From the NCBI GenBank assembly GCA_018657495.1, contig JABHXA010000017.1, positions 1-45,849 on the forward strand: a stretch of DNA of 45,849 nucleotides, in the 5' to 3' direction. Below the pieces are notes generated by a model. It saw only the letters and a program-made list of their open reading frames with translations. It was not told where the DNA came from and did not search any database. Shown here in pieces: positions 17,832-26,802 of this stretch. A program made the position numbers and the translations under genes. Source of the stretch: Fidelibacterota bacterium. Lineage in GTDB: Bacteria > Fidelibacterota > Marinisomatia > SCGC-AAA003-L08 > JACNLC01. The stretch's first letter is position 1, and each line of letters opens with the position of its first letter.

Positions 17832-18854
17832 ATGAGAACCACACTTCAAGATATTGCAAGCGATACCGGGCTATCTGTGTCAACGGTCTCAAGAATACTA
17901 TCGAGAAAATCTCTTTCAAATTCAGAAAATGAGAAATCCGTGTTGTCCAGTGCCAGAAAACTAAACTATCCATATATCTTAAATAATCATGTGAATAATG
18001 AAAATCATATAAACAGGATCGCATTAATAACCGAAATATTTGAAGGGGAATTCTATTCATCCTTATTCTATTGGTTTTATCAGGCAAGTCTTGAATCAAA
18101 TTGTGAGTTTAGTCAAATTGAATCGACACATCAAAAAATACTTTCTCCAGAATTTATTGCATCAATCCGAAAAAATTATGATGCGATCTGCATTTTATTT
18201 TCAGAAATGACTGAGTCCGAATACGAAACACTAATGGAGATGCTCGGCGACATGCCTGCTGTTTCACTTGCACCGATTCTTAATCCTTATATTGATACTG
18301 TTACTTTTGATAGTTATCGTGGCGGTCACCTGGCTGCAAAACATTTCGAAGACCTTGGTTATAATAAAGTTGGTCTCATCGCCGGTCCTTCCACCAAAGT
18401 AGAAGCACTTTATCGAAAAAATGGTTTTCTTGACCATGTCGCTGCAAGCAAAGATATGGAATGCGTTTGGACCTTTAAAGGCGACTATTCCATTGAGGCC
18501 GGAAAACAGGCATATGATGATTTGAAGAGTAAAAATATAAGCAATATTGCCGTATTTGGCTCAAATGATCAGACCTGTTTTGGTTTTATGAAAAGTGTTT
18601 TTGAGGATGGTAAAAGTATTCCCCATGATTATGCCATTTGCGGATATGATGATCTACCGCTGTGTAAAAATTTATTTCCTGAATTGACCTCAATCCATAC
18701 TGATTTCTTCGAATTGGGAAAAGCGACAATGAGATTATTAGAGAAAAAACTGCAGGGCCAAAATGATAGTAATGGACATGTAAGCCTTATCCCTGTTACA
18801 ATTAACAAACGAACAAGTACTCTAGGCAAAGTAATGTCAGCTGTCACAATTTGA
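17832..18854 (+). CDS. LacI-family transcriptional regulator
   Basis: 340 residues. The N-terminal helix-turn-helix (TLQDIASDTGLSVSTVSRIL, residues 4-23) is the classic LacI/GalR DNA-binding motif. The remainder (about 60-330) is a periplasmic-binding-protein-like effector domain, with the characteristic DSYRGGHLAAKHFEDLGYNKVGLI and FGSNDQTCFGF segments. It would bind operators and release them when a sugar ligand, probably a gluco-oligosaccharide, is present. It heads the plus-strand gene train and is divergent from the glycan-binding protein, so it is placed to control both. It is followed by the GH16 lipoprotein after 23 bases. No obvious ribosome-binding site precedes the ATG. Confidence 0.93.
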   Translation: MRTTLQDIASDTGLSVSTVSRILSRKSLSNSENEKSVLSSARKLNYPYILNNHVNNENHINRIALITEIFEGEFYSSLFYWFYQASLESNCEFSQIESTHQKILSPEFIASIRKNYDAICILFSEMTESEYETLMEMLGDMPAVSLAPILNPYIDTVTFDSYRGGHLAAKHFEDLGYNKVGLIAGPSTKVEALYRKNGFLDHVAASKDMECVWTFKGDYSIEAGKQAYDDLKSKNISNIAVFGSNDQTCFGFMKSVFEDGKSIPHDYAICGYDDLPLCKNLFPELTSIHTDFFELGKATMRLLEKKLQGQNDSNGHVSLIPVTINKRTSTLGKVMSAVTI

Positions 18855-18877
18855 TATCATAAAAATAACAACTCAAC

Positions 18878-20149
18878 ATGTATAACTATATATTCAGATT
18901 CATAAAACTATCCACTGTATTCATTTTTATAATGGGTTGTTCTCATATCTCTAAATTCAATTCTCAGGATTGGGAGCTTGTGTGGCAGGATGAGTTTGAT
19001 AGACCATCAATCAATTATAATGACTGGACATTTGATCTTGGAACCGGGGCGGCAAATTATACTGAGTATGGAATTTCTTCCACTGAATTTGTCCCGGATG
19101 GATTCCCAAATGATCATTTCTCCGTTCGATGGGATGGTTTTGTCATTCCTGAATTTACCGACGATTATACCTTTAATATTGTTGCAGATGATGGTGTTCG
19201 ATTATGGGTTAGTGATAAGTTGATCATTGATAGCTGGATACCTCAGGCTCCTACTGAATTATCAGGGAACCACGCAATGTCGGCAAATAAGAGATATCCC
19301 ATCAGGATTGAATATTTTGAAGATTCCGGCGGAGAGACACTCATTCTTGGTTGGCAATGTTCTAAATTTGATAAAACACTTATTCCCTCAGATCGAATGT
19401 TTACTACAACAGGTGAATCCGGTTTAAAGGGTCGATACTTTTCCAATCAGGAATTAAATGAATCTGCCGATTCACCGGCAACCATCAGAATTGATCCTAT
19501 CCTTAACTGGACAACCGGCACCGGTTGGGGAAACAACGAATTACAATTTTATACCAGTGATGAGGAAAATGTAAGAATCTCGGATGGCAGACTTATTATT
19601 GAAGCTCACAAGAAAAATTACCGAGGGTCAAATTATACATCGTCACGGATAAAAACCACCAATAGCTGGAAATACGGCAGGTTTGAGATGAAAGCCAAGC
19701 TGCCAAAAGGCAGAGGAACATGGGCGGCAATATGGGGGCTCCCCACTGACTGGACATATGGTAATTGGCCGGCAAGCGGAGAAATTGACATTGTTGAACA
19801 TGTGGGCTATGACCAGGGCAATATTATTGCATCAGTTCACACGCAAAAAAAAGCTGGTAACTTATATCAATCTGACCAGCAGGCATCTCTAATTGTTGAT
19901 GACGCTACGGATACTGATCATATTTACATCCTTGAATGGTATGAGGATAAAATGATTGTTTCTGTTGATGATAAAAAGATTTTCTCATTCTCCAATGATG
20001 ATGAAGGCTGGGAACAATGGCCATTTGATGAACAATTTCACATACTACTAAATATTGCCGTTGGCGGTAATTGGGGTGGTTCACAAGGAATTGATGATAC
20101 AGTATTCCCTGCAAGAATGGAAATTGACTACATTCGCGTCTATCAATAA
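18878..20149 (+). CDS. GH16 laminarinase-type lipoprotein with inserted PA14 domain
   Basis: 423 residues. The signal peptide ends IFIMGC, giving a probable lipid-anchored C21. The GH16 domain starts WELVWQDEFDRPSINYNDW (32-50), is interrupted at residue 57, resumes at GTGWGNNELQFYT (214-226), and carries the catalytic motif GEIDIVEH with E302, D304 and E307. It ends in MEIDYIRVYQ, as usual for GH16 subfamily 3 endo-beta-1,3-glucanases. Residues 58-213 are a PA14-like domain, a glycan-binding fold often found inserted in GH3 enzymes. The PA14 parts appear in permuted order (see the separate entry). The enzyme would cut laminarin at the cell surface or in the periplasm. It lies between the regulator and the ABC importer. 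Confidence 0.9.
   Translation: MYNYIFRFIKLSTVFIFIMGCSHISKFNSQDWELVWQDEFDRPSINYNDWTFDLGTGAANYTEYGISSTEFVPDGFPNDHFSVRWDGFVIPEFTDDYTFNIVADDGVRLWVSDKLIIDSWIPQAPTELSGNHAMSANKRYPIRIEYFEDSGGETLILGWQCSKFDKTLIPSDRMFTTTGESGLKGRYFSNQELNESADSPATIRIDPILNWTTGTGWGNNELQFYTSDEENVRISDGRLIIEAHKKNYRGSNYTSSRIKTTNSWKYGRFEMKAKLPKGRGTWAAIWGLPTDWTYGNWPASGEIDIVEHVGYDQGNIIASVHTQKKAGNLYQSDQQASLIVDDATDTDHIYILEWYEDKMIVSVDDKKIFSFSNDDEGWEQWPFDEQFHILLNIAVGGNWGGSQGIDDTVFPARMEIDYIRVYQ
19049..19516 (+). other. PA14-like domain inserted in the GH16 domain, with its halves in circularly permuted order
   Basis: Residues 58-213 of the GH16 lipoprotein. The part that normally forms the later three quarters of PA14 comes first (HFSVRWDGFVIPEFTDDYTF, DDGVRLWVSDKLIIDSW, YPIRIEYFEDSGGETLILGW). 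The part that normally opens PA14 comes last (GLKGRYFSNQEL...RIDPILNW). Both borders carry the same tripeptide Gly-Thr-Gly (residues 55-57 and 214-216), which is common to the GH16 strand-loop and to the loop of PA14 where the permutation breaks. The new ends would be adjacent in space, so it could fold as a compact insert. Confidence 0.7.
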
Positions 20150-20150
20150 A

Positions 20151-21851
20151 ATGAAAGATAAAACCTTTAAAATGTTTTCATTCCATTGCGTTCATCAATA
20201 TATTCTCAAATTATCTTCCGCTGTGCTTATTTGTTTTATCCTGATTTTCAACAACTGCGTCCAGCATGAAAAAACCACTGGTTCTCCCCCATTTGTAATA
20301 TCTCAGGAACAAGTTTCTTCTTTTGTGAGGAATTTCAATCCTCTCATCCCTAGTGGATCATCAAGGTGGCCTACAGTTTCAGGAATTTATGAACCATTAT
20401 TCATTTATAATTCTATGACCGGAATATACGTTCCGTGGCTTGCAACCGGGTATGAATGGAAAGATGGAAATCTCCAATTAGACGTAACAATCAGGGAAAA
20501 TGTCACCTGGTCTGACGGTCAGCCTTTTACAGCCTATGATGTTTCATATACATTCAATCTTAAAAAAACGAATGCAGCCCTTGACCCCAGGGCATCCTGG
20601 GGTTATTTGAAATCCGTTGAAGCAATAAATGATCATTTAGTCAGATTCAAATTTTTACGGATATTTGTGCCTGGCTTGCATGCACTTACAGAACAGTCCA
20701 TTATTCCAAAGCATATCTGGGAAAACATTGATGACCCAGTAAAGTTTACAAATCCTAATCCTGTTGCCACTGGACCATTCACGGAGATTTTACGCTTTGA
20801 TCATCAAATATGGGAATTGGGTAGAAATCCACATTACTGGCAGGAAGGAAAACCGGCTGTTGAGAGATTACGGTTTTATGCCTATCCAACCAATGAACAA
20901 GCGACAATCGCCTTGATCAATGGCGAAGTAGACTGGGCTGGCAATTTCATACCTGCTATCGATCGGGTTTTTGTCGGTAGAGATCCTGAAAACCATCATT
21001 ACTGGTTCCCCCGGGTTGGCGGTTCGATTTTTCTATATGTCAATACAACCAAACAATTCCTTGATCAGGTGGAAGTACGTAAAGCCATAAGCCTGGCGAT
21101 TAACCGGGAATTAATTGTGCGTGTTGCCATGTATGATTACACCATCCCGGCACACCCAACAGCCCTTGCAGATGGACTGGCTCCATGGCGGTCACCGACT
21201 GCAACAGAAAATGGCGACTGGGTTGAATATGATATCGAGCGAGCCAATGAAATGCTTGATAACGCCGGATTCAAAAAAGGTCCAAATGGCATTCGTCTCC
21301 TGCCTGACGGTAAGGAATTATTCTTTGATATTTCCATCGTTTCAGGATGGAGTGATTGGATTCGCGCCGCCCAGGTTATTTCACAAAATCTCAAATTGGT
21401 TGGGATAAATACGCGGGTTAAAACTCGTGACTTTGGTGCATGGTTAAGTTCAATGCAAAATGGTGAATTTGACATGGGGATTGCCTGGACAGAAAAGGGA
21501 CCTACACCTTATCGGTTGTACCGAGGGTTAATGTCGTCTGAATTTTTGAAACCTGTTGGTGAAACTGCTGAAGTCAATTGGCATCGATTTGCCTCGGATG
21601 AAGTCGATTCACTCTGCGTCGCATTTGAAAAGACTTCTGATAAGGAAGAGATAAAACAAATTATTTACCGCATGCAGGAAATTTTTGTGGATAATGCCCC
21701 GGCAATTCCGTTATTTGCCGAACCTTCCTGGGGCCAGTACAATACCAAGCGATTTACAAATTTCCCCACAGAAAAGAACCCTTATGCTCAAATTTCGCCA
21801 AACTATCCACCTGAAAATCTTCTTGTTTTAGTTAATGTGGAACCGAAATGA
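20151..21851 (+). CDS. Opp/Dpp-type ABC transporter substrate-binding lipoprotein
   Basis: About 566 residues from ATG 20151, which follows the GH16 stop by one base; an upstream in-frame start would lie inside the GH16 gene. The hydrophobic N-terminus ends IFNNC, so lipid attachment at C36 is likely though the lipobox is weak. The body is a family-5 solute-binding protein: WPTVSGIYEPLFIYN, VTWSDGQPFTAYDVSYTFNL, GPFTEILRFDHQIWELGRNPHYW, and KAISLAINRELI. This family binds peptides but also cello- and laminari-oligosaccharides, for example in Thermotoga. Given the glucanases on both sides, a gluco-oligosaccharide ligand is inferred. It is the first gene of a compact four-gene importer. Confidence 0.9.
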   Translation: MKDKTFKMFSFHCVHQYILKLSSAVLICFILIFNNCVQHEKTTGSPPFVISQEQVSSFVRNFNPLIPSGSSRWPTVSGIYEPLFIYNSMTGIYVPWLATGYEWKDGNLQLDVTIRENVTWSDGQPFTAYDVSYTFNLKKTNAALDPRASWGYLKSVEAINDHLVRFKFLRIFVPGLHALTEQSIIPKHIWENIDDPVKFTNPNPVATGPFTEILRFDHQIWELGRNPHYWQEGKPAVERLRFYAYPTNEQATIALINGEVDWAGNFIPAIDRVFVGRDPENHHYWFPRVGGSIFLYVNTTKQFLDQVEVRKAISLAINRELIVRVAMYDYTIPAHPTALADGLAPWRSPTATENGDWVEYDIERANEMLDNAGFKKGPNGIRLLPDGKELFFDISIVSGWSDWIRAAQVISQNLKLVGINTRVKTRDFGAWLSSMQNGEFDMGIAWTEKGPTPYRLYRGLMSSEFLKPVGETAEVNWHRFASDEVDSLCVAFEKTSDKEEIKQIIYRMQEIFVDNAPAIPLFAEPSWGQYNTKRFTNFPTEKNPYAQISPNYPPENLLVLVNVEPK

Positions 21852-22834
21852 GCACCTCAATTCAATATTTGTTAAGAAGATTGGGGTTTTACGCAATTGC
21901 TGCCTGGGCGGCACTAACGCTTAATTTCTTTATCCCTCGTATGATGCCCGGTGATCCTGCTTCCATAATATTTGCTCGTTTTAGAGGCAAATTGAATCCA
22001 GAAGCCATGGTTGCCTTGAGAGAAACATTCGGGTTGACCGATGAACCTCTGTTAGGACAATATTTTACATATTTGAAAAACTTGCTCAGCGGTGACCTAG
22101 GAATCTCTATCGCTTACTTCCCACAACCTGTTACGGAGATTATATCCACAGCATTATTATGGACGATATTCCTCGCCGGCACATCCTTGATAATCTCATT
22201 TTCTCTTGGAACTCTGCTCGGTACATTAGCAGCATGGAAACGCGGTGGACGATTAGATTCATTTCTACCACCCGCACTGGCTTTTTTTGGTGCTTTCCCT
22301 TATTTCTGGCTGGCAATGGTTGCTTTATTTACCTTTGGATTTGGCCTGGGATGGTTTCCCCTCCGACATGCCTATGGTGATGCTGTTACACCTGGTTTCA
22401 ATCTCCCGTTTATGATTGATGCAATTTATCATGCCTTTCTCCCGGCACTTACAATGGTTATGGTAAGTCTTGGTGGTTGGATGCTTTCAATGCGCAATAC
22501 GATGATCACAACTCTTGGTGCAGATTATATCACATTTGCCAGAGCCAAAGGATTACCCTCCAAAATGGTGATGTTAAAGTATGCTGCCAGGAACGCAATA
22601 CTCCCAAATTTTACTGGTTTTGGCATGGCCTTGGGATTTGTATTAAGCGGAGCATTACTCACTGAAATAATTTTTTCATATCCCGGACAGGGATATCTAT
22701 TACTTGAAGCCGTACGTGCTCAGGACTTTCCATTGATGCAGGGATTATTTATGACCATTACACTGGCGGTATTGGGGGCAAACTGGCTTGTAGATATTGC
22801 CATTTTATTCCTTGATCCAAGGACGAGGAGATGA
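21848..22834 (+). CDS. ABC transporter permease, DppB/OppB-like
   Basis: 328 residues with about six membrane segments. The start overlaps the binding-protein stop by four bases (ATGA), showing translational coupling. The N-terminus (QYLLRRLGFYAIAAWAALTLNFFIPRMMPGDPA) is typical of the DppB subfamily. The cytoplasmic coupling loop ADYITFARAKGLPSKMV matches the EAA motif that contacts the ATPase. With the following permease it would form the inner-membrane channel for oligosaccharides handed over by the binding protein. Confidence 0.92.
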   Translation: MSTSIQYLLRRLGFYAIAAWAALTLNFFIPRMMPGDPASIIFARFRGKLNPEAMVALRETFGLTDEPLLGQYFTYLKNLLSGDLGISIAYFPQPVTEIISTALLWTIFLAGTSLIISFSLGTLLGTLAAWKRGGRLDSFLPPALAFFGAFPYFWLAMVALFTFGFGLGWFPLRHAYGDAVTPGFNLPFMIDAIYHAFLPALTMVMVSLGGWMLSMRNTMITTLGADYITFARAKGLPSKMVMLKYAARNAILPNFTGFGMALGFVLSGALLTEIIFSYPGQGYLLLEAVRAQDFPLMQGLFMTITLAVLGANWLVDIAILFLDPRTRR

Positions 22835-23769
22835 TCATGGCAACCCGCAAAAATGATAGTATCTTATTCCGCTGGATTAAAGGGATAATCCATAACAAGA
22901 AAGCCTTATCAGGCAGTTTACTGGTATTATCATTTATTTTAATTGCCGCAATCGGACCATATATCACCGTCGATCCAAACGCATTTCTTGATACTCCCCT
23001 TTCTCCGCCATCATTCAGTCACTGGTTTGGAACTACCGGACAGGGACAGGATGTATTGGCACAGACTATTTCCGGTGCCCGGCAAACCTTGATTGTTGGT
23101 TTCGCCACAGGATTTTTTGTTGTATTAATCGGTGCTCTCATTGGAGGAATATCTGGGTTTTACGGCGGTAAAGTGGATGATGTTTTATCTATGATAATCA
23201 ATATTTTCCTGGTCATGCCGGGCTTACCACTCATGGTTATACTTGCCAGCTGGCTTCCACCTGGACCTCTCACCCTCACCGGTGTACTGGTTATTACCGG
23301 TTGGGCCTGGAATGCCCGAGTTATCCGCAGTCAGATGATGGCCCTGAGAGATCGTGATTTTGTTTCGGCAGCAATTGTAAGCGGTGAAAGAAATATTAGA
23401 ATTATACTCATTGAAATTATGCCCAGAATGTTATCACTTTTGGCTTCATCCTTTATCGGTGCATCGATCTATGCCATAGGGGCACAGGTTGGTCTGGAGT
23501 TTTTAGGGTTAGGTGATGTCAGTACAATCACATGGGGTACAAACCTCTATTGGGCCAGCAATGACCTGGCATTACTTACCGGCTCATGGTGGACTTTTGT
23601 GCCCACCGGTATTTGCATCGCTTTTGTGAGCTTTGGACTGACACTTATTAATTTTGGTATTGATGAAGTAACAAACCCTCGTCTCATTTCTGAACGCAAC
23701 TGGCGAAAATATTTGCCAAAAGGCAAAGGCAACGACGGAATCACACCAGTAATAAAAACTCATGCCTAA
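22831..23769 (+). CDS. ABC transporter permease, DppC/OppC-like
   Basis: 312 residues. It overlaps the previous permease by four bases (ATGA). An ATG two codons later (ATGATCATG, at 22837) is also possible. It has the long N-terminal cytoplasmic stretch and first helix followed by an extracytoplasmic loop (WFGTTGQGQDVLAQTISGARQTL), as in DppC proteins. The EAA-type loop is DFVSAAIVSGERNIRIILIEIMP. About six membrane segments are evident. It pairs with the upstream permease. The following ATPase gene starts eight bases before its stop. Confidence 0.92.
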   Translation: MIMATRKNDSILFRWIKGIIHNKKALSGSLLVLSFILIAAIGPYITVDPNAFLDTPLSPPSFSHWFGTTGQGQDVLAQTISGARQTLIVGFATGFFVVLIGALIGGISGFYGGKVDDVLSMIINIFLVMPGLPLMVILASWLPPGPLTLTGVLVITGWAWNARVIRSQMMALRDRDFVSAAIVSGERNIRIILIEIMPRMLSLLASSFIGASIYAIGAQVGLEFLGLGDVSTITWGTNLYWASNDLALLTGSWWTFVPTGICIAFVSFGLTLINFGIDEVTNPRLISERNWRKYLPKGKGNDGITPVIKTHA

Positions 23770-25408
23770 TCCAATATTATCCATCAAAAATCTCAATGTT
23801 GAGTATATTACTCAAAGTGATCCCAATCATGCTGTGAAAAATGTATCTTTTGATATACAAAAGGGTGAAGTTTTTGGTTTGGTTGGTGAATCTGGCAGTG
23901 GAAAAAGTACCGTTGTTCAATCCATCTTGAGGACTTTACCACCGCCGGCTATTATTACCGGAGGCCAAATTCTGCTGAATGGAGTAGACATACTCCAGAT
24001 GTCAGATGCCGATGTTCAAAAATTCCGCTGGCGTCAAATTTCAATTGTCATGCAAAGTGCTCTAAACGCTCTCAACCCGGTGCTTTCCATAAGACAGCAG
24101 ATCAGTGATGTATTATTTATTCATAAAGGTTTAAATAAAAAGGAAGCTGATGCCCGGGTCAGGGAACTTTTTGATCTTATCGATATCAATCATGACCGAC
24201 TCGACAGTTTCCCACATGAATTATCCGGAGGAATGAGACAGCGTATCGTTCTGGCTATTGCCCTTGCCCTCATGCCTCCTTTTATCATTATGGACGAACC
24301 AACTACCGCCCTTGATGTGATTGTGGAAAGGGAAATACTTTTTAAAGTCCTCGAACTCCGAAAAGAACTTGGGTTTACTATTTTATTTATAACCCATGAT
24401 TTAAATTTACTTTTGGAGTTTGCGGAAAGAATCGGGGTCATGCTGCAGGGAGATCTCATTGAAGTCAACACGGCTTCAGTAATTGGTCAAGGGGGGGAAC
24501 ATGAGTATACCAAAAAACTCATTGGCTCCTTGCCCTCTGCCACTGGTCCGCGTCGTCATGATCTAATACCACTGCCAGATAAAAAAGATCAAGAACCTGA
24601 ACCGCTTCTGGAATTACGTGATTTGTGCAAAAGCTTCAATTTATCAGGGTGGATCAATCCAAAAAAATTACTTGCTGTAAATGATGTATCATTTACCATT
24701 AACAAAAGTGAAATTGTCAGTCTTGTTGGAGAATCGGGGAGCGGCAAAAGCACCGTGGCCAGGTTAATTGCCCGACTGATCAAACCCACCAGTGGTTCAA
24801 TTATTCTGAACGGCAAGAATATCTTCGAATCCGAGCCAAGGAAAGCATCGCTTGCCTATCGCCGGAAAGTACAGATGGTATTTCAAGATCCCTTTGGATC
24901 TCTTAATTCAGTGCACACTGTATATCATCATTTAGAAAGGCCTATCAAACGGCATAAATTGATGGATGAATCAAAGATATATCAGTATATAATCGATATG
25001 CTTGAGGCTGTTGACTTATCCCCCGGGATTGTCTTTGCCGATAAATTTCCTCATGAAATGTCTGGTGGAGAACGTCAGAGGGTTGCCATTGCCAGAGCAC
25101 TGAGTCTAAAACCTGAGCTCATTATCGCCGATGAACCTACCTCGATGTTAGATGTCTCAATCCGTTTGGATATCCTGCGTATACTGGCCAATCTAAGAAA
25201 TCAAAATAATGTCGCCATTCTGTTTATTACCCATGATCTCGCATCAGCGCGATATCTTGCTGACAGGATCATCGTTTTGCAGAACGGCAAACAAGTTGAA
25301 GAGGGATTATCTGAGGAATTGACTGGAAATCCCCAGCATCATTATACCAAACAGCTTATTGCTGCAGCATCTCCTGGATGGTTAAAAAAGAATTTAGAAA
25401 ATCTATAA
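23762..25408 (+). CDS. Fused double-ATPase subunit of the Opp-type importer (DppD-DppF fusion)
   Basis: 548 residues with two full ABC ATPase domains in one chain. The first (about 5-265) has Walker A GESGSGKST at 42-50, signature LSGGM at 154-158 and Walker B FIIMDEP at 174-180. The second (about 280-540) has Walker A at 323-331, signature MSGGE at 433-437 and Walker B LIIADEP at 453-459. All key residues look intact in both, including the switch histidines (ITHDL). In most Opp/Dpp systems these are two genes. Together with the two permeases and the binding protein this completes a self-contained importer. Confidence 0.94.
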   Translation: MPNPILSIKNLNVEYITQSDPNHAVKNVSFDIQKGEVFGLVGESGSGKSTVVQSILRTLPPPAIITGGQILLNGVDILQMSDADVQKFRWRQISIVMQSALNALNPVLSIRQQISDVLFIHKGLNKKEADARVRELFDLIDINHDRLDSFPHELSGGMRQRIVLAIALALMPPFIIMDEPTTALDVIVEREILFKVLELRKELGFTILFITHDLNLLLEFAERIGVMLQGDLIEVNTASVIGQGGEHEYTKKLIGSLPSATGPRRHDLIPLPDKKDQEPEPLLELRDLCKSFNLSGWINPKKLLAVNDVSFTINKSEIVSLVGESGSGKSTVARLIARLIKPTSGSIILNGKNIFESEPRKASLAYRRKVQMVFQDPFGSLNSVHTVYHHLERPIKRHKLMDESKIYQYIIDMLEAVDLSPGIVFADKFPHEMSGGERQRVAIARALSLKPELIIADEPTSMLDVSIRLDILRILANLRNQNNVAILFITHDLASARYLADRIIVLQNGKQVEEGLSEELTGNPQHHYTKQLIAAASPGWLKKNLENL

Positions 25409-25429
25409 TTTTTAGGAATATGAAATAGA

Positions 25430-26797
25430 ATGACAAAAAATCTTGATTTTCCAAAAAAATTCGTCTGGGCAGTGGCTACTTCCAGCTACCAAATTGAAGG
25501 TGCATCTGATGCAGATGGCAAAGGCTTGTCAATATGGGATACATTTACTCAAATTCCAGGTAAGATAAAAAATGGGGATACAGGCAATATTGCCTGTGAT
25601 CATTATTCCCGCTGGCGTGAAGATATTAAGCTGATGAAAGATTTGGGGGTCGATGCCTATCGCTTTTCCATCGCCTGGTCACGCATCCTGCCAAAGGGAA
25701 ATTGCGGCTTGATTAATACAAAGGGATTAGATTTTTATGAAAGCCTTGTGGATGCGCTTTTAGAAGAAAATATCACTCCTTTTATCACTCTGTATCATTG
25801 GGACCTTCCCCAGGCATTATATGAACTGGGGGGCTGGCCTGAACGAATGATCGTCGATGCTTTTGCAAAATATGCTGATATAGTTTCCTCCCGGCTTGGC
25901 GATCGGGTAAAAAATTGGATTACCCATAATGAACCATGGGTGGTCAGTACCCACGGATATCTAAATGGCAGCCATGCCCCAGGCCATTCAAACTGGAAAG
26001 AGGCATTAGCGACTGCCCACCATCTTATGTTATCTCATGGATTGGCAGTAAAAGCAATCCGCAGTAATGCTCCTGACGCAAAAGTGGGTATCACATTAAA
26101 TTTGTGCCCGGCAGTGCCCGCTTCTAACAGCCATGAAGATCATCAGGCAACAAGAATATTTGACGGTGAATTTAATCGATGGTATTTAGACCCTCTGTTT
26201 AAGGGACGATATCCTGCAGATATTATAAACAATCATTTAAAAAAAACCAGGGTCAGCGAAAATGATTTAGACTTCATCAAAGATGGAGATCTCGCTGTTA
26301 TCTCAGAACCCATAGATTTTCTTGGACTAAACTATTATAGCAGAGCAATTATCCGAAGTGATGAAATTCCTGATAATCAAAATGCCAAACCAGTTGTTTT
26401 ATGTGGGGAGAAAACAGATATTGGTTGGGAAATCCATGCCGATAGTCTTTACCAACTTCTGATGCGTCTAAAAAATGAATATCCAATTAAATCTATCTAC
26501 ATTACTGAAAATGGCGCGGCCTATAATATAGGTCCTGATAAAAATGGAAATATTTCAGATACGAAAAGGATTCATTATTTAAAAGAACATCTTTCTGCAG
26601 TTCATCGCGCCATAAGTGACGGAGTTAGCCTCGACGGTTATTTTGCATGGACTTTGATGGATAATTTTGAGTGGGCCGAGGGGTATACACAAAAATTTGG
26701 ATTGGTGTGGATGGAACCTGAGACTTTAAACCGAATAAAAAAAGACAGTTTTTTGTGGTATCAAAAAACTATCCATGATAACTCAATATTACTATAA
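25430..26797 (+). CDS. GH1 beta-glucosidase, cytoplasmic
   Basis: 455 residues, the normal length for family GH1, with no signal peptide. Diagnostic motifs are FVWAVATSSYQIEGA near the N-terminus, acid/base E168 in THNEPW, nucleophile E360 in YITENGA, and the aglycone/glycone-site motif NFEWAEGY. It removes terminal glucose from short beta-gluco-oligosaccharides. It lies just after the importer genes (21 bases) and five bases before the cytoplasmic GH30, so it would act on what the ABC system brings in. Confidence 0.96.
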   Translation: MTKNLDFPKKFVWAVATSSYQIEGASDADGKGLSIWDTFTQIPGKIKNGDTGNIACDHYSRWREDIKLMKDLGVDAYRFSIAWSRILPKGNCGLINTKGLDFYESLVDALLEENITPFITLYHWDLPQALYELGGWPERMIVDAFAKYADIVSSRLGDRVKNWITHNEPWVVSTHGYLNGSHAPGHSNWKEALATAHHLMLSHGLAVKAIRSNAPDAKVGITLNLCPAVPASNSHEDHQATRIFDGEFNRWYLDPLFKGRYPADIINNHLKKTRVSENDLDFIKDGDLAVISEPIDFLGLNYYSRAIIRSDEIPDNQNAKPVVLCGEKTDIGWEIHADSLYQLLMRLKNEYPIKSIYITENGAAYNIGPDKNGNISDTKRIHYLKEHLSAVHRAISDGVSLDGYFAWTLMDNFEWAEGYTQKFGLVWMEPETLNRIKKDSFLWYQKTIHDNSILL

Positions 26798-26802
26798 TTC
26801 TT

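Noticed and set aside
17827..18099. Minus-strand 90-residue ORF over the LacI start
   Set aside because: It is antisense to a clear helix-turn-helix coding region and has no domain signature.
20055..20150. Upstream start for the ABC substrate-binding protein
   Set aside because: It would overlap about 95 bases of the GH16 gene in another frame and put 32 non-signal residues before the signal peptide. ATG 20151 fits far better.
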